Positions 52,254-60,932 of a DNA stretch of 64,000 nucleotides are shown one piece after another. The position numbers and the translations under genes are program-made. Position 1 is the stretch's first letter, and each line of letters opens with the position of its first letter. Origin of the DNA: Streptomyces sp. 1-11 (GTDB lineage: Bacteria > Actinomycetota > Actinomycetes > Streptomycetales > Streptomycetaceae); NCBI RefSeq assembly GCF_007176755.1, contig NZ_BJTV01000012.1, positions 210,027-274,026 on the forward strand, written 5' to 3'. The notes beneath the pieces are model-generated. The model ran no database searches, was not told the origin of the DNA, and saw only the letters and a program-made list of their open reading frames with translations.

Positions 52254-54469
52254 CCGGGGCCCCCGTCGACGGCACGGCCGAGGCCCCGGGCGTAACCCCC
52301 GTCCACGGCACCTGGGAGCCGGCCCCCGCAGGCCGCTGGGAGGACGCCTTCCTGACCGGGAACGGCCACCACGGCGCCCTGGCGTCCGGCACTCCGAACG
52401 ACGACCGGGTCATCGTCACCCATCACACCCTGGTCCGCCCGAACGGCACCGAACACGCCCGCCCGCCCCGCCTCGCCGCCGAGCTGCCCGCCCTCCAGGA
52501 CCGCCTGCTGGCCGGCGACCACCGGGCCGCCGAGCGCTTCACCGACGGCCGCCCGCTGCAATGGGTGCAGCCGTTCCACCCGGCGTTCCAGGTACGCCTG
52601 CGCGGACCCGGCGCCGAGGTGCGCGGATACCGCCGCGCCGTCGACTTCACCACCGGCGAGGCCACGGCCGCCTGCGCCGGCTGGAGCAGCCGGGTCTTCG
52701 TCTCCCGCGCCGACGACGTGATCGTCCAGGAGGTCGAGGCCACCGACCTCGCCGTCTGCCTGGACCACCGGCTGCCGGGCGCCCCGGCGGGCCTCGGTGT
52801 CGGCCACGGCGCCTTCCTCACCCCCGAGGGCGCGCTGCTGAGCCTGCGCGCCCGCTACCCGGACAGCGACCGCGCCTGCACCGGCGTCACCCTGGTCGCC
52901 GCGTCCGGCGGCACCACCGAACTGGTCCCGCCCGGCGTCCGCGTCACCAGCGCCCGCTCGGTGCTGCTGCTGACCCGGGTGCGCCGCCACACCGGCGACC
53001 TGGACGTGGTCGCCGAGAGCCGGGAACTGCGCGACCTCCTGGACGGCGCCGAGCGGCCCTACGCCGAGCTGCTCGACCGGCACCTGGCCCGCCACCGCAC
53101 CGCCTACCTGCGGGTCACCCTCGACCTCGAAGCCGACCCCACCGAGCGCGCCCTGCCCGGCTCCGAACTGCTCCGGCGCCCGGCCGGCGCCGCCCTGCTG
53201 GAGCGGCTGTTCGCCGCCGGCCGCTACCACCTGCTCTCCAGCAGCGGCCTGTGCCCGCCCCGCCTGACCGGCCTGTGGACCGGCGACTGGGACACCGCCT
53301 GGTCCGGGGCGTTCACCAACGACGCCAACCTGAACCTGCAGACCGCCTCCGCGGCCGCCGCCGCCCTCCCCGAGGTCACCGAGGCCCTCGTCGACCGGCA
53401 ACTCCCCGACTGGCGGGAGAACGCCCGGTCCCTGTTCGGGGCGCGGGGCGTGGTCGCCCCCGCCCACAGCGACGGCGAGTCCGGGTACGCCTGCCACTTC
53501 AGCCGGGAGTACCCGCTGCACCTGTGGACCGCCGGCGCCGACTGGCTGGTCAAGCCGCTCGTCGACCACGACGAGGTCCGCGGCGCGCGCGACCCGCGCA
53601 CCGCCGCCGTCCTCGCCGAGATCGCCGTCTTCTACGAGGACTTCCTCACCCGCACCGGACCCGACGGCCACCTCGTCGTCGTCCCGTCCTACTCGCCGGA
53701 GAACCGGCCCGCCAACGCCGGCTGGGGCGCCCTCGACGCGGCGATGGACCTCTCCGCCGCCCGGCACGCCCTGCTGACCGCCGCCCGCTACCACCCCGAA
53801 CGGGCCGAAGCCTGGCGGGCGCTGGCCGGCCGGCTGCCCCCGCACCGGGTCAACGCCGACGGCGCGCTCGCCGAGTGGGCCTGGCCCGGCCTGGAGGACA
53901 CCTACGAGCACCGCCACCTCAGCCACCTCTACGGCGTCTGGCCCCTGGACGAGATCAACCCCTACGACACCCCGGACCTGGCCGCCGCCGCCCACCGCGC
54001 CCTCGAACTGCGCGGCGCCGAGAACCACTCCGCCCACGGCCACCTGCACCACGCCCTGCTCGCCGCACGGCTGCGGGACGCCGGCCGGGTCGCCCACGCC
54101 CTGCGCGAGGTCCTGGCGGGCGGCTACTTCCACGACTCCCTGATGAGCGCCCACTACCCGGGCCGTGACGTCTACAACGCCGACGCCGCGCACACCCTCC
54201 CGGCCGTGCTGATCGAGGCGCTCGTGCAGTCCACCCCGGACCGGCTGGTCCTGCTGCCCGCCGTACCGGACACCTGCCCGCGGGGCGAACTGCGCGGCGT
54301 GCGCACCAGGTTCGGCGCCCGGCTCGACCTGGCGTGGAACCCGGACGGCGCCCGGGCCGTGCTGCGCCCCGGCCGCACCCTCCGTGTCGAACTGCGGACT
54401 TCCGCCGGCGCCGAACCGCTCGACCTCGTCGCCGGCGAGGACCGCGTCCTCACCCTGAGGACGCGGTGA
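52250..54469 (+). CDS. GH95-type alpha-L-fucosidase
   Basis: A 739-residue glycosidase with the GH95 layout: N-terminal beta domain (WEDAFLTGNGHHGALASGTP), then an (alpha/alpha)6 barrel. Key residues aligned by eye to the bifidobacterial enzyme: N-x-N pair in FTNDANLNLQTA, the general acid Glu in PSYSPENRPAN, HRHLSHLYGVWPLDEINPYD, and a C-terminal Asp in VYNADAAHTLPAVLIEAL. The last region normally reads DGN, so it is divergent. No signal peptide. GH95 enzymes cleave alpha-1,2-linked fucose or galactose. GTG 52250 overlaps the GH42 stop. Confidence 0.85.
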   Translation: MTGAPVDGTAEAPGVTPVHGTWEPAPAGRWEDAFLTGNGHHGALASGTPNDDRVIVTHHTLVRPNGTEHARPPRLAAELPALQDRLLAGDHRAAERFTDGRPLQWVQPFHPAFQVRLRGPGAEVRGYRRAVDFTTGEATAACAGWSSRVFVSRADDVIVQEVEATDLAVCLDHRLPGAPAGLGVGHGAFLTPEGALLSLRARYPDSDRACTGVTLVAASGGTTELVPPGVRVTSARSVLLLTRVRRHTGDLDVVAESRELRDLLDGAERPYAELLDRHLARHRTAYLRVTLDLEADPTERALPGSELLRRPAGAALLERLFAAGRYHLLSSSGLCPPRLTGLWTGDWDTAWSGAFTNDANLNLQTASAAAAALPEVTEALVDRQLPDWRENARSLFGARGVVAPAHSDGESGYACHFSREYPLHLWTAGADWLVKPLVDHDEVRGARDPRTAAVLAEIAVFYEDFLTRTGPDGHLVVVPSYSPENRPANAGWGALDAAMDLSAARHALLTAARYHPERAEAWRALAGRLPPHRVNADGALAEWAWPGLEDTYEHRHLSHLYGVWPLDEINPYDTPDLAAAAHRALELRGAENHSAHGHLHHALLAARLRDAGRVAHALREVLAGGYFHDSLMSAHYPGRDVYNADAAHTLPAVLIEALVQSTPDRLVLLPAVPDTCPRGELRGVRTRFGARLDLAWNPDGARAVLRPGRTLRVELRTSAGAEPLDLVAGEDRVLTLRTR

Positions 54470-54507
54470 CCCGTCACCACCGCCCCCCACCCATGGAAAG
54501 GGACACC

Positions 54508-54714
54508 ATGGCAACGACCACCCCCCGCAGGGTCGCCAAGGCCCTGATCGCCCCCGCGCTGGCGCTCGGCGCCACCGTCGGCCTCGCCTCGGCGCCCGCC
54601 TCCGCCGCCGTCTGGAACTCCTGCGACCAGTGGGGCAACACCACGCTGAACGGCTACACCCTCTACAACAACATCTGGGGACCGGGCGCCGGCTACGGCG
54701 TCAGCAGCGGCTGA
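54508..54714 (+). pseudogene. Truncated secreted GH12 endoglucanase N-terminus
   Basis: A 68-residue frame with a signal peptide (AKALIAPALALGATVG, cleavage after ASA). The mature part AVWNSCDQWGNTTLNGYTLY then NNIWGPGAG resembles the first strands of secreted GH12 endo-glucanases, a family that includes xyloglucan-specific enzymes. Instead of about 200 more residues it ends with YGVSSG and a stop. It is 38 bases after the fucosidase gene and preceded by AAAGGGACACC. It could be a deleted gene or a small secreted protein in its own right. Confidence 0.6.
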
Positions 54715-54724
54715 GCGGGGCACG

Positions 54725-54754
54725 AGGGGCCGGTCCCGTCCGGGGCCGGCCCCT
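54725..54754. terminator. Inverted repeat between convergent genes
   Basis: AGGGGCCGG (54725-54733) pairs with 54746-54754. It separates the five-gene sugar operon and GH12 remnant from the convergent GH31 gene. Confidence 0.7.
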
Positions 54755-54765
54755 TCCGCACGTGC

Positions 54766-56814
54766 TCAGCCGGTGATCGGCAGCTGTGCGCCGTCCCGCA
54801 GGAACAGCGGGATGCGCTCCAGCGGGGCGTCCACCGTCACCGCCGCACCGCCCCGGTACGTCTCGCCCGTCCAGGCGTCCGTCCAGCGCGCGCCCGCCGG
54901 GAGGTGGACCGTGCGGGCCGTGGCGCCCGCCGTCAGCACCGGCGCGACCAGCAGGTCACGGCCGAGGAGATAGGCGTCGTCGACGGACCAGGCAGCCTGG
55001 TCGCCGGGGAACTCCAGGAACAGCGGCCGCATCACCGGCAGCCCCTCCTCGTGCGCCTCCCGCATCGCCCGCAGCACATACGGCCGCAGACGCTCGCGCA
55101 GCCGCAGGTACTCCTCCAGGATCGCGCCGGCCTCCTCGCCGTAGGACCACACCTCGTTCGGGCCGCCGGTCATCTCCGGGCCCAGCTCCGTGCCCGGGTC
55201 GCGGAAGCCGTGCAGGCGCATCAGCGGGGACAGCGCGCCGAACTGGAACCAGCGGACCATGACCTCCCGGTACGCCGGGTCGTCCGGGTCGCCGCCGTGG
55301 AAGCCGCCGATGTCGGTGTTCCACCAGGGGATGCCCGACAGCCCGGTGTTGAGCCCGGCCGCGATCTGGCGGCGCAGGGTCGCGAAGTCGGTGCCGATGT
55401 CACCGGACCACAGGGCGGCGCCGTAACGCTGACTGCCCGCCCACGCCGAGCGGTTGAGGGTGATCACCTCCTCCTCGCCGGAGGCCCGCAGGCCCTCGTG
55501 GAAGGTGCGGGAGTTCTCCGCCGGGTAGAGGTTGCCGACCTCCAGGCCGGGCCCGGCCCAGTAGCGCAGGTTCCCGGCGAAGCCCGGCTTCAGCTCCGGC
55601 TCGCAGGCGTCCAGCCAGAACGCGGTGATGCCGTACGGGACCAGGTAGTTGTCCCTGATCCGCGACCAGACGAACTCGCGGGCCCGCGGGTTGGTGGCGT
55701 CGTAGAAGGCCACCTGGACGGTGGAGGCGACCTCCTTGTCCGGCCAGTCGGCGTGCGCCATCGGACCGTACTGGGTGCCGATGAAGTAGCCGCGCTGCTC
55801 CATCAGCGGGTGGTTCTCGCTCAGCGGGGACACCGACGGCCACACGGACACCACCAGCTTGATGCCCAGCTCGTCCAGTTCGCGGACCATCGCCGCGGGG
55901 TCCGGCCACTCCTTCGGGTCGAACTTCCATTCGCCGAGGTGGGTCCAGTGGAAGAAGTCGCAGACGATCGCGGAGATCGGCAGGCCCCGGCGCCGGTACT
56001 CACGGGCCACGGCGAGGAGTTCGTCCTGGGTGCGGTAGCGCAGCTTGCACTGCCAGAAGCCCGCCGCCCACCTCGGCAGCATCGGCGAACGCCCGGTCAC
56101 CGCGCTGTAGTTGCGCTGCCCCTCGGCCGGAGCGCCCGCGGTGATCCAGTAGTCGATCTGGCGGGCGGAGTCGGCCACCCAGCGGGTGCCGTTGGCCGCC
56201 AGCTCCACCCGGCCGATCGCCGGGTTGTTCCACAGCACGGTGTAGCCCCGGCTGGACACCAGCACCGGCACGCTCACCTCGGCGTTGCGCTGCACCAGGT
56301 CCAGCACCAGGCCCTTCTGGTCCAGCCGGCCGTGCTGGTGCTGGCCCAGGCCGTACAGCCGCTCGCCCTCGTAGGCGGCGAAGCGCTGCTCCAGCCGGTG
56401 GTGGCCGCCCCCGACGGCCGTGTACAGGCGCGGGCCCGGCCACCAGAAGTGGGCCCGCTCCTCGGCGAGGAGCTCCGATCGGTCGTCGGTGCGCAGGAAG
56501 CGGACCAGGCCCTCGGCGCTCACCTCCACGGTCAGCGCGCCGACGGTCAGCAGCGCCTGGGCGTCGCCGGTCTTCACCGAGCCCACGGCCGGCGGACGTT
56601 CGTCGAACAGGGCGCCCGGCAGCCCCTCCAGCACCGGGCCGCCGAGCCGGGCGCGTACCCGGACCGCGTCCGGACCCCACGGCTCGATCCGCACCGTCTC
56701 CTGGCGGCCGCTCCACTCCAGCGCGCCGTCCCGCTCGCGGAAGGTGCCGGCGGTGGGGGAGGACTGGGCGAGGCTGACCTTGGGCTGAATTCCGGCAGGC
56801 TGGTTCACGGGCAT
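54766..56814 (-). CDS. GH31 alpha-xylosidase
   Basis: A 682-residue intracellular GH31 enzyme. N-terminal beta domain (LYGLGQHQHGRLDQKGLVLD), barrel with the nucleophile Asp in ITAFWLDACEPELKPG and the acid/base Asp in AALWSGDIGTDFATL. The sequence WKFDPKEWPDPAAMV and WLDACEPE are features of alpha-xylosidases such as XylS/YicI rather than alpha-glucosidases. In the proposed pathway it removes xylose from the glucan backbone. It follows the LacI-type gene on the same strand with an 85-base gap, probably one operon. Confidence 0.9.
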   Translation of the reverse strand: MPVNQPAGIQPKVSLAQSSPTAGTFRERDGALEWSGRQETVRIEPWGPDAVRVRARLGGPVLEGLPGALFDERPPAVGSVKTGDAQALLTVGALTVEVSAEGLVRFLRTDDRSELLAEERAHFWWPGPRLYTAVGGGHHRLEQRFAAYEGERLYGLGQHQHGRLDQKGLVLDLVQRNAEVSVPVLVSSRGYTVLWNNPAIGRVELAANGTRWVADSARQIDYWITAGAPAEGQRNYSAVTGRSPMLPRWAAGFWQCKLRYRTQDELLAVAREYRRRGLPISAIVCDFFHWTHLGEWKFDPKEWPDPAAMVRELDELGIKLVVSVWPSVSPLSENHPLMEQRGYFIGTQYGPMAHADWPDKEVASTVQVAFYDATNPRAREFVWSRIRDNYLVPYGITAFWLDACEPELKPGFAGNLRYWAGPGLEVGNLYPAENSRTFHEGLRASGEEEVITLNRSAWAGSQRYGAALWSGDIGTDFATLRRQIAAGLNTGLSGIPWWNTDIGGFHGGDPDDPAYREVMVRWFQFGALSPLMRLHGFRDPGTELGPEMTGGPNEVWSYGEEAGAILEEYLRLRERLRPYVLRAMREAHEEGLPVMRPLFLEFPGDQAAWSVDDAYLLGRDLLVAPVLTAGATARTVHLPAGARWTDAWTGETYRGGAAVTVDAPLERIPLFLRDGAQLPITG

Positions 56815-56899
56815 GCTCCTGAAGGAGTGCAGACAGGGAAGACAGGCAGCGCGGTGCCCCGGGCGTGCGGGGCGGAGGGCGGGAAGGGGAAGGGGCGCG

Positions 56900-57913
56900 T
56901 CAGGGCGCGGCGGGGGCCGGCCCCGTGCTCGCCCGTACCGTCAGCTCGGGCGTGATCAGCACGACCTCGTCGTCGCCCCGCCCGGCCAGCTTGGCCATCA
57001 GGTGCTCCACGGCGTGCCGGCCCATCTCCTGCGCGGGGATGGCGACCGAGGTCAGCCGCACCGAGGCCTGCACCGCGACCTGGTCCGGGCAGATCGCGAT
57101 GACGGACACGTCCTCGGGCACCGCCCGGCCCTGCTGGCGCAGCAGCGCGAGCAGGGGCTCCACCGCGGACTCGTTCTGCACGACGAACCCGCTGGTCCCG
57201 GGCCGCTCGTCCAGGATCCGGGCCAGCGTCACGGCCATCGCGTCGTACCCGCCCTCGCACGGCCGGTGCAGCACCCGGACGCCGGTCTGCCGGGCCCGGG
57301 CGCGGAGCCCGTCGAGGGTGCGCTCGGCGAAGCCGGTGTGCCGCTCGTACACGGCCGGGGCCTCGCCGATGACAGCGATGTCGCGGTGGCCGAGCCCGGC
57401 CAGGTGCTCCACGCACAGCGCGCCCGTCGCCGTCCAGTCCAGGTCGACGCAGGTCAGCCCGCCGGCCTCGGCGGGAAGGCCGATCAGCACGGACGGCTGG
57501 TGCGAGCCGCGCAGCAGCGGCAGCCGCTCGTCCTCCAGCTCCACGTCCATGAGGATCATCGCGTCGGCGAGCCCGCTGCCGGTGACCCGGCGCACCGCGC
57601 CCGGGCCCTCCTCGCCGGTGAGCAGCAGGACGTCGTACCCGTGGGCGCGGGCCGTGGTGGCCACCGCGACGGCGATCTCCATCATCACCGGCACGTACAG
57701 GTCGGTGCGCAGCGGGATCATCAGCGCGATGATGTTCGACCGGGCGCTCGCCAGGGCGCGGGCGCCCGCGTTCGGGTGGTAGCCCAGCTCCCGGATGCTG
57801 CGCTCGACCCGTTCCCGGGTGGTGGCGGAGATGGACCGCTTGCCGCTGAGGACATAGCTCACCGTGCTCGCCGAGACTCCGGCGTGCTGGGCGACCTCGG
57901 CGAGGGTGACCAT
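56900..57913 (-). CDS. LacI-family transcriptional regulator of the sugar island
   Basis: A 337-residue regulator. DNA-binding domain: VTLAEVAQHAGVSASTVSYV with hinge GYHPNAGARALASARS. The periplasmic-binding-like domain follows (IALMIPLRTDLYVPVMMEI). The frame is open to 58039, but similarity starts at ATG 57913. Two palindromes of the kind it would bind lie at 57931 and 58016 just upstream, and two more flank the GH3/importer promoters, so it probably represses itself, the GH31 gene, the GH3 gene and the main operon. Ligand is likely an oligosaccharide or its breakdown product. Confidence 0.9.
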   Translation of the reverse strand: MVTLAEVAQHAGVSASTVSYVLSGKRSISATTRERVERSIRELGYHPNAGARALASARSNIIALMIPLRTDLYVPVMMEIAVAVATTARAHGYDVLLLTGEEGPGAVRRVTGSGLADAMILMDVELEDERLPLLRGSHQPSVLIGLPAEAGGLTCVDLDWTATGALCVEHLAGLGHRDIAVIGEAPAVYERHTGFAERTLDGLRARARQTGVRVLHRPCEGGYDAMAVTLARILDERPGTSGFVVQNESAVEPLLALLRQQGRAVPEDVSVIAICPDQVAVQASVRLTSVAIPAQEMGRHAVEHLMAKLAGRGDDEVVLITPELTVRASTGPAPAAP

Positions 57914-57930
57914 CCGGCTCTCCAAGCTTT

Positions 57931-57945
57931 GTGAAGCGCTTCGAC
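57931..57945. promoter_or_regulatory. LacI-type operator site C (degenerate)
   Basis: GTGAAGCGCTTCGAC has the GAAGCGCTTC core of the other sites with an imperfect left flank. It sits 18 bases upstream of the regulator start and could give autoregulation. Confidence 0.7.
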
Positions 57946-58015
57946 AGAGCGCATTGCTGACAAGGGCGAGTGAGGGTGGTTCGACAGTAGCCCCAGCGGC
58001 AGTGGGTGTCCATAG

Positions 58016-58037
58016 GCTGTCGAAGCGCTTCGACAGC
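58016..58037. promoter_or_regulatory. LacI-type operator site D, perfect 22-base palindrome
   Basis: The 14-base core TCGAAGCGCTTCGA (58020-58033) is extended by GCTG on the left and CAGC on the right into a perfect 22-base palindrome. It lies about 90 bases from site C, in the 313-base gap between the regulator and acyl-CoA dehydrogenase genes. It is the strongest site of the four. Confidence 0.88.
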
Positions 58038-58226
58038 AATTCCCGACGGCAGGAGGCGCCGCGGCGAACCGGCGCACCTCCCCGTCGTCACCCCGCGGCG
58101 GCGGTTCCACCCGAACGGCGCGTGAGGGGTGGTGGGAGCGGCCCGATTCGGGTACCAACGATCCAGTAGCACCGGTCGGTAATGAACGACCCCCAATGAT
58201 CCCTCTTCGCGGCGAGGTGAGTGTCA

Positions 58227-60164
58227 ATGTCCGCCCCCACCACCCAACGCACCACCGTCACCGAACGCGAGGCCCGCCAGGTGGCGGAGGCCGCCCGGGA
58301 ACAGGACTGGCACAAGCCGAGTTTCGCCAAGGAACTGTTCCTCGGGCGCTTCCGGCTCGACCTCATCCACCCCCATCCGCTCCCCGACGCCGAGTCCGTG
58401 CGGCGGGGCGAGGAGTTCCTGGCGAAACTGCGCGCCTTCTGCGAGTCGGCCGTCGACTCCGCCCGCATCGAACGCGAGGCCCGCATCCCCGACGAGGTCA
58501 TCACGGGCCTGAAGGAACTCGGCGCCCTCGGCATGAAGATCGACCCGAAGTACGGCGGTCTCGGCCTCACCCAGCTCTACTACAACAAGGCGCTGGCCCT
58601 GGCCGGCTCCGCCAGCCCGGCGATCGGCGCCCTGCTCTCCGCCCACCAGTCGATCGGCGTGCCGCAGCCGCTGAAGATGTTCGGCACCCAGGAGCAGAAG
58701 GACGCCTTCCTGCCCCGCTGCGCCCGCACCGACATCTCCGCGTTCCTGCTCACCGAGCCGGACGTGGGCTCCGACCCCGCACGCCTGGCCACCACCGCCG
58801 TGCCCGACGGCGACCACTACGTCCTCGACGGCGTCAAGCTGTGGACCACCAACGGCGTCGTCGCCGACCTGCTCGTCGTGATGGCACGGGTGCCGAAGTC
58901 CGAGGGGCACAAGGGCGGGATCACGGCCTTCGTGGTGGAGGCCACCGCCGAGGGCATCACCGTCGAGAACCGCAACGCCTTCATGGGGCTGCGCGGCATC
59001 GAGAACGGCGTCACCCGCTTCCACCAGGTCCGGGTGCCCGCCGCCAACCGCATCGGCCCGGAGGGCGCGGGCCTGAAGATCGCGCTCACCACCCTCAACA
59101 CCGGCCGGCTGTCGCTGCCCGCGATGTGCGCCGGCGCCGGCAAGTGGTGCCTGAAGATCGCCCGGGAGTGGGCGGCGGAGCGGGAGCAGTGGGGCAAGCC
59201 GGTGGCGCTGCACGAGGCCGTCGGCTCCAAGATCAGCTTCATCGCGGCCACCACCTTCGCCCTGGAGGCGGTGCTCGACCTGTCCTCGCAGATGGCCGAC
59301 GAGGACCGCAACGACATCCGCATCGAGGCCGCCCTCGCCAAGCTCTACGGCTCCGAGATGGCCTGGCTGATGGCCGACGAACTGGTCCAGATCCGCGGCG
59401 GCCGCGGCTACGAGACCGCGGAGTCCCTGAAGGCGCGCGGCGAGCGGGCCGTCCCCGCCGAGCAGATGCTGCGCGACCTGCGCATCAATCGGATCTTCGA
59501 GGGCTCCACGGAGATCATGCACCTGCTGATCGCCCGCGAGGCCGTGGACGCCCACCTGTCGGTCGCCGGTGACCTCATCGACCCCGACAAGACCCTCTCG
59601 GACAAGGCGAAGGCGGGCGCCAACGCGGGCGTCTTCTACGCCAAGTGGCTGCCGAAGCTGGTCGCCGGACCCGGGCAGCTGCCCTCTTCGTACGGCGAGT
59701 TCAAGCGCGAGGTCGACCTCTCCGGCCATCTGCGCTACGTCGAGCGGCACGCCCGCAAGCTGGCCCGCTCCACCTTCTACGCCATGTCCCGCTGGCAGGG
59801 CCGGATGGAGACCAAGCAGGGCTTCCTCGGCCGGATCGTGGACATCGGCGCCGAACTGTTCGCGATGAGCGCGGCCTGCGTCCGCGCCGAGCGGCTGCGC
59901 GCCGAGGGCGGCCACGGCCGCGAGGCCTACCAGCTCGCCGACGCCTTCTGCCGGCAGTCCCGCATCAGGGTCGAGGAACTCTTCGGCCGGCTGTGGGCCA
60001 ACACCGACGACATCGACGGCAAGGTGGTCAAGGGAGTCCTCGGCGGGGCCTACACCTGGCTCGAGGAGGGCGTCATCGACCCGTCCGGGGACGGCCCGTG
60101 GATCGCCGACGCGACCCCCGGACCGTCCGCACGGCCGAACGAGCGGCGCCCCTTCGGCGCCTGA
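58227..60164 (+). CDS. Acyl-CoA dehydrogenase family protein (FadE-like, long form)
   Basis: A 645-residue flavoenzyme. The acyl-CoA dehydrogenase core is clear: MKIDPKYGGLGLTQLYYNKA, SAFLLTEPDVGSDPARLATT (FAD loop), IQIRGGRGYETAE-like VQIRGGRGYETAES, and the FAD-binding RINRIFEGSTEIMHLLIARE. The extra 230 residues at the C-terminus form a second helical region, as in long actinobacterial acyl-CoA dehydrogenases of fatty acid oxidation. ATG 58227 follows GAGGTGA; GTG 58221 is an alternative. Location suggests no link to the sugar island. Confidence 0.88.
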   Translation: MSAPTTQRTTVTEREARQVAEAAREQDWHKPSFAKELFLGRFRLDLIHPHPLPDAESVRRGEEFLAKLRAFCESAVDSARIEREARIPDEVITGLKELGALGMKIDPKYGGLGLTQLYYNKALALAGSASPAIGALLSAHQSIGVPQPLKMFGTQEQKDAFLPRCARTDISAFLLTEPDVGSDPARLATTAVPDGDHYVLDGVKLWTTNGVVADLLVVMARVPKSEGHKGGITAFVVEATAEGITVENRNAFMGLRGIENGVTRFHQVRVPAANRIGPEGAGLKIALTTLNTGRLSLPAMCAGAGKWCLKIAREWAAEREQWGKPVALHEAVGSKISFIAATTFALEAVLDLSSQMADEDRNDIRIEAALAKLYGSEMAWLMADELVQIRGGRGYETAESLKARGERAVPAEQMLRDLRINRIFEGSTEIMHLLIAREAVDAHLSVAGDLIDPDKTLSDKAKAGANAGVFYAKWLPKLVAGPGQLPSSYGEFKREVDLSGHLRYVERHARKLARSTFYAMSRWQGRMETKQGFLGRIVDIGAELFAMSAACVRAERLRAEGGHGREAYQLADAFCRQSRIRVEELFGRLWANTDDIDGKVVKGVLGGAYTWLEEGVIDPSGDGPWIADATPGPSARPNERRPFGA

Positions 60165-60193
60165 ACATCCCGTCCCGGACCGGGCGCCTGGGC

Positions 60194-60664
60194 TCAGACG
60201 CCCCAGGTGCCCTGGTTCGAGGCGCAGTTCCAGCCCGTGCCCTTCAGGGTGAACTTCACCTTGTAGGAACGGGTGTTGAGCAGGTGCGTGGGCACCTTCA
60301 CGCCGAGGCTGGTCTTCTTCTTGAGCGTCGTGGTGTACACGGACACCGTCTTGGTCGTGTTCTTGGTGACCTTGCCGCCCTTCGCCTTGGCCGTGCCGAA
60401 GCGGATGTTGCGGACGTTGGTGACGGTGAACGTGACCTTGGTGAAGTTCTTGGTCGTGCTCTTGTTCTTGATCCCGAAGTACAGACCGCCGTTCGTCACC
60501 CAGCCGTGCGAGTCGACGTAGAAGCGGCTCGGGTAGACCAGGTCGACCGGGCAGCCGCTGCTCGTCGCCGTCGCGGCCGACGCGACACCGCCCAGACCGA
60601 GCTGAGCGGCGGTGAAGACCCCCGCCGCGGCCAGGACGGTCGCGGTCGTGCGCATGCGGTTCAT
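60194..60664 (-). CDS. Small secreted Lys/Thr-rich protein, unknown function
   Basis: A 156-residue protein with a signal peptide (MNRMRTTATVLAAAGVFTAA, cleavage near ASA). The mature part is rich in Lys, Thr and Val, with beta-strand-like alternation and two cysteines (SSGCPVDLVYPSRF and WNCASNQG) that may pair. No known motif. Convergent with the acyl-CoA dehydrogenase gene; the 268-base stretch upstream carries the divergent promoters for this gene and dxr. Confidence 0.75.
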   Translation of the reverse strand: MNRMRTTATVLAAAGVFTAAQLGLGGVASAATATSSGCPVDLVYPSRFYVDSHGWVTNGGLYFGIKNKSTTKNFTKVTFTVTNVRNIRFGTAKAKGGKVTKNTTKTVSVYTTTLKKKTSLGVKVPTHLLNTRSYKVKFTLKGTGWNCASNQGTWGV

Positions 60665-60932
60665 CGTGGTGTCTCTCCTCCCCCTGTGAGCCCCTGCGGA
60701 CGTGGCTCCAGCGGGCAGAATGCCATGCGCGAGCGCCCGGTGCCCGGGAATTCACCCGGTCCGGCGGTACGCGCCGGCACGCGGTTGACGCCGGTGTGAG
60801 GATGTTCCTGACGTCGGCCTCACATCGTCGGATACGAGGGCAATCACCCCTTTCGACGACAAAAACGGGTGGCACGCCCCGGCTTCGGAACACCCGGCAC
60901 GGACGGCGGCGGCTTGCGGCGACAATGGGGGG

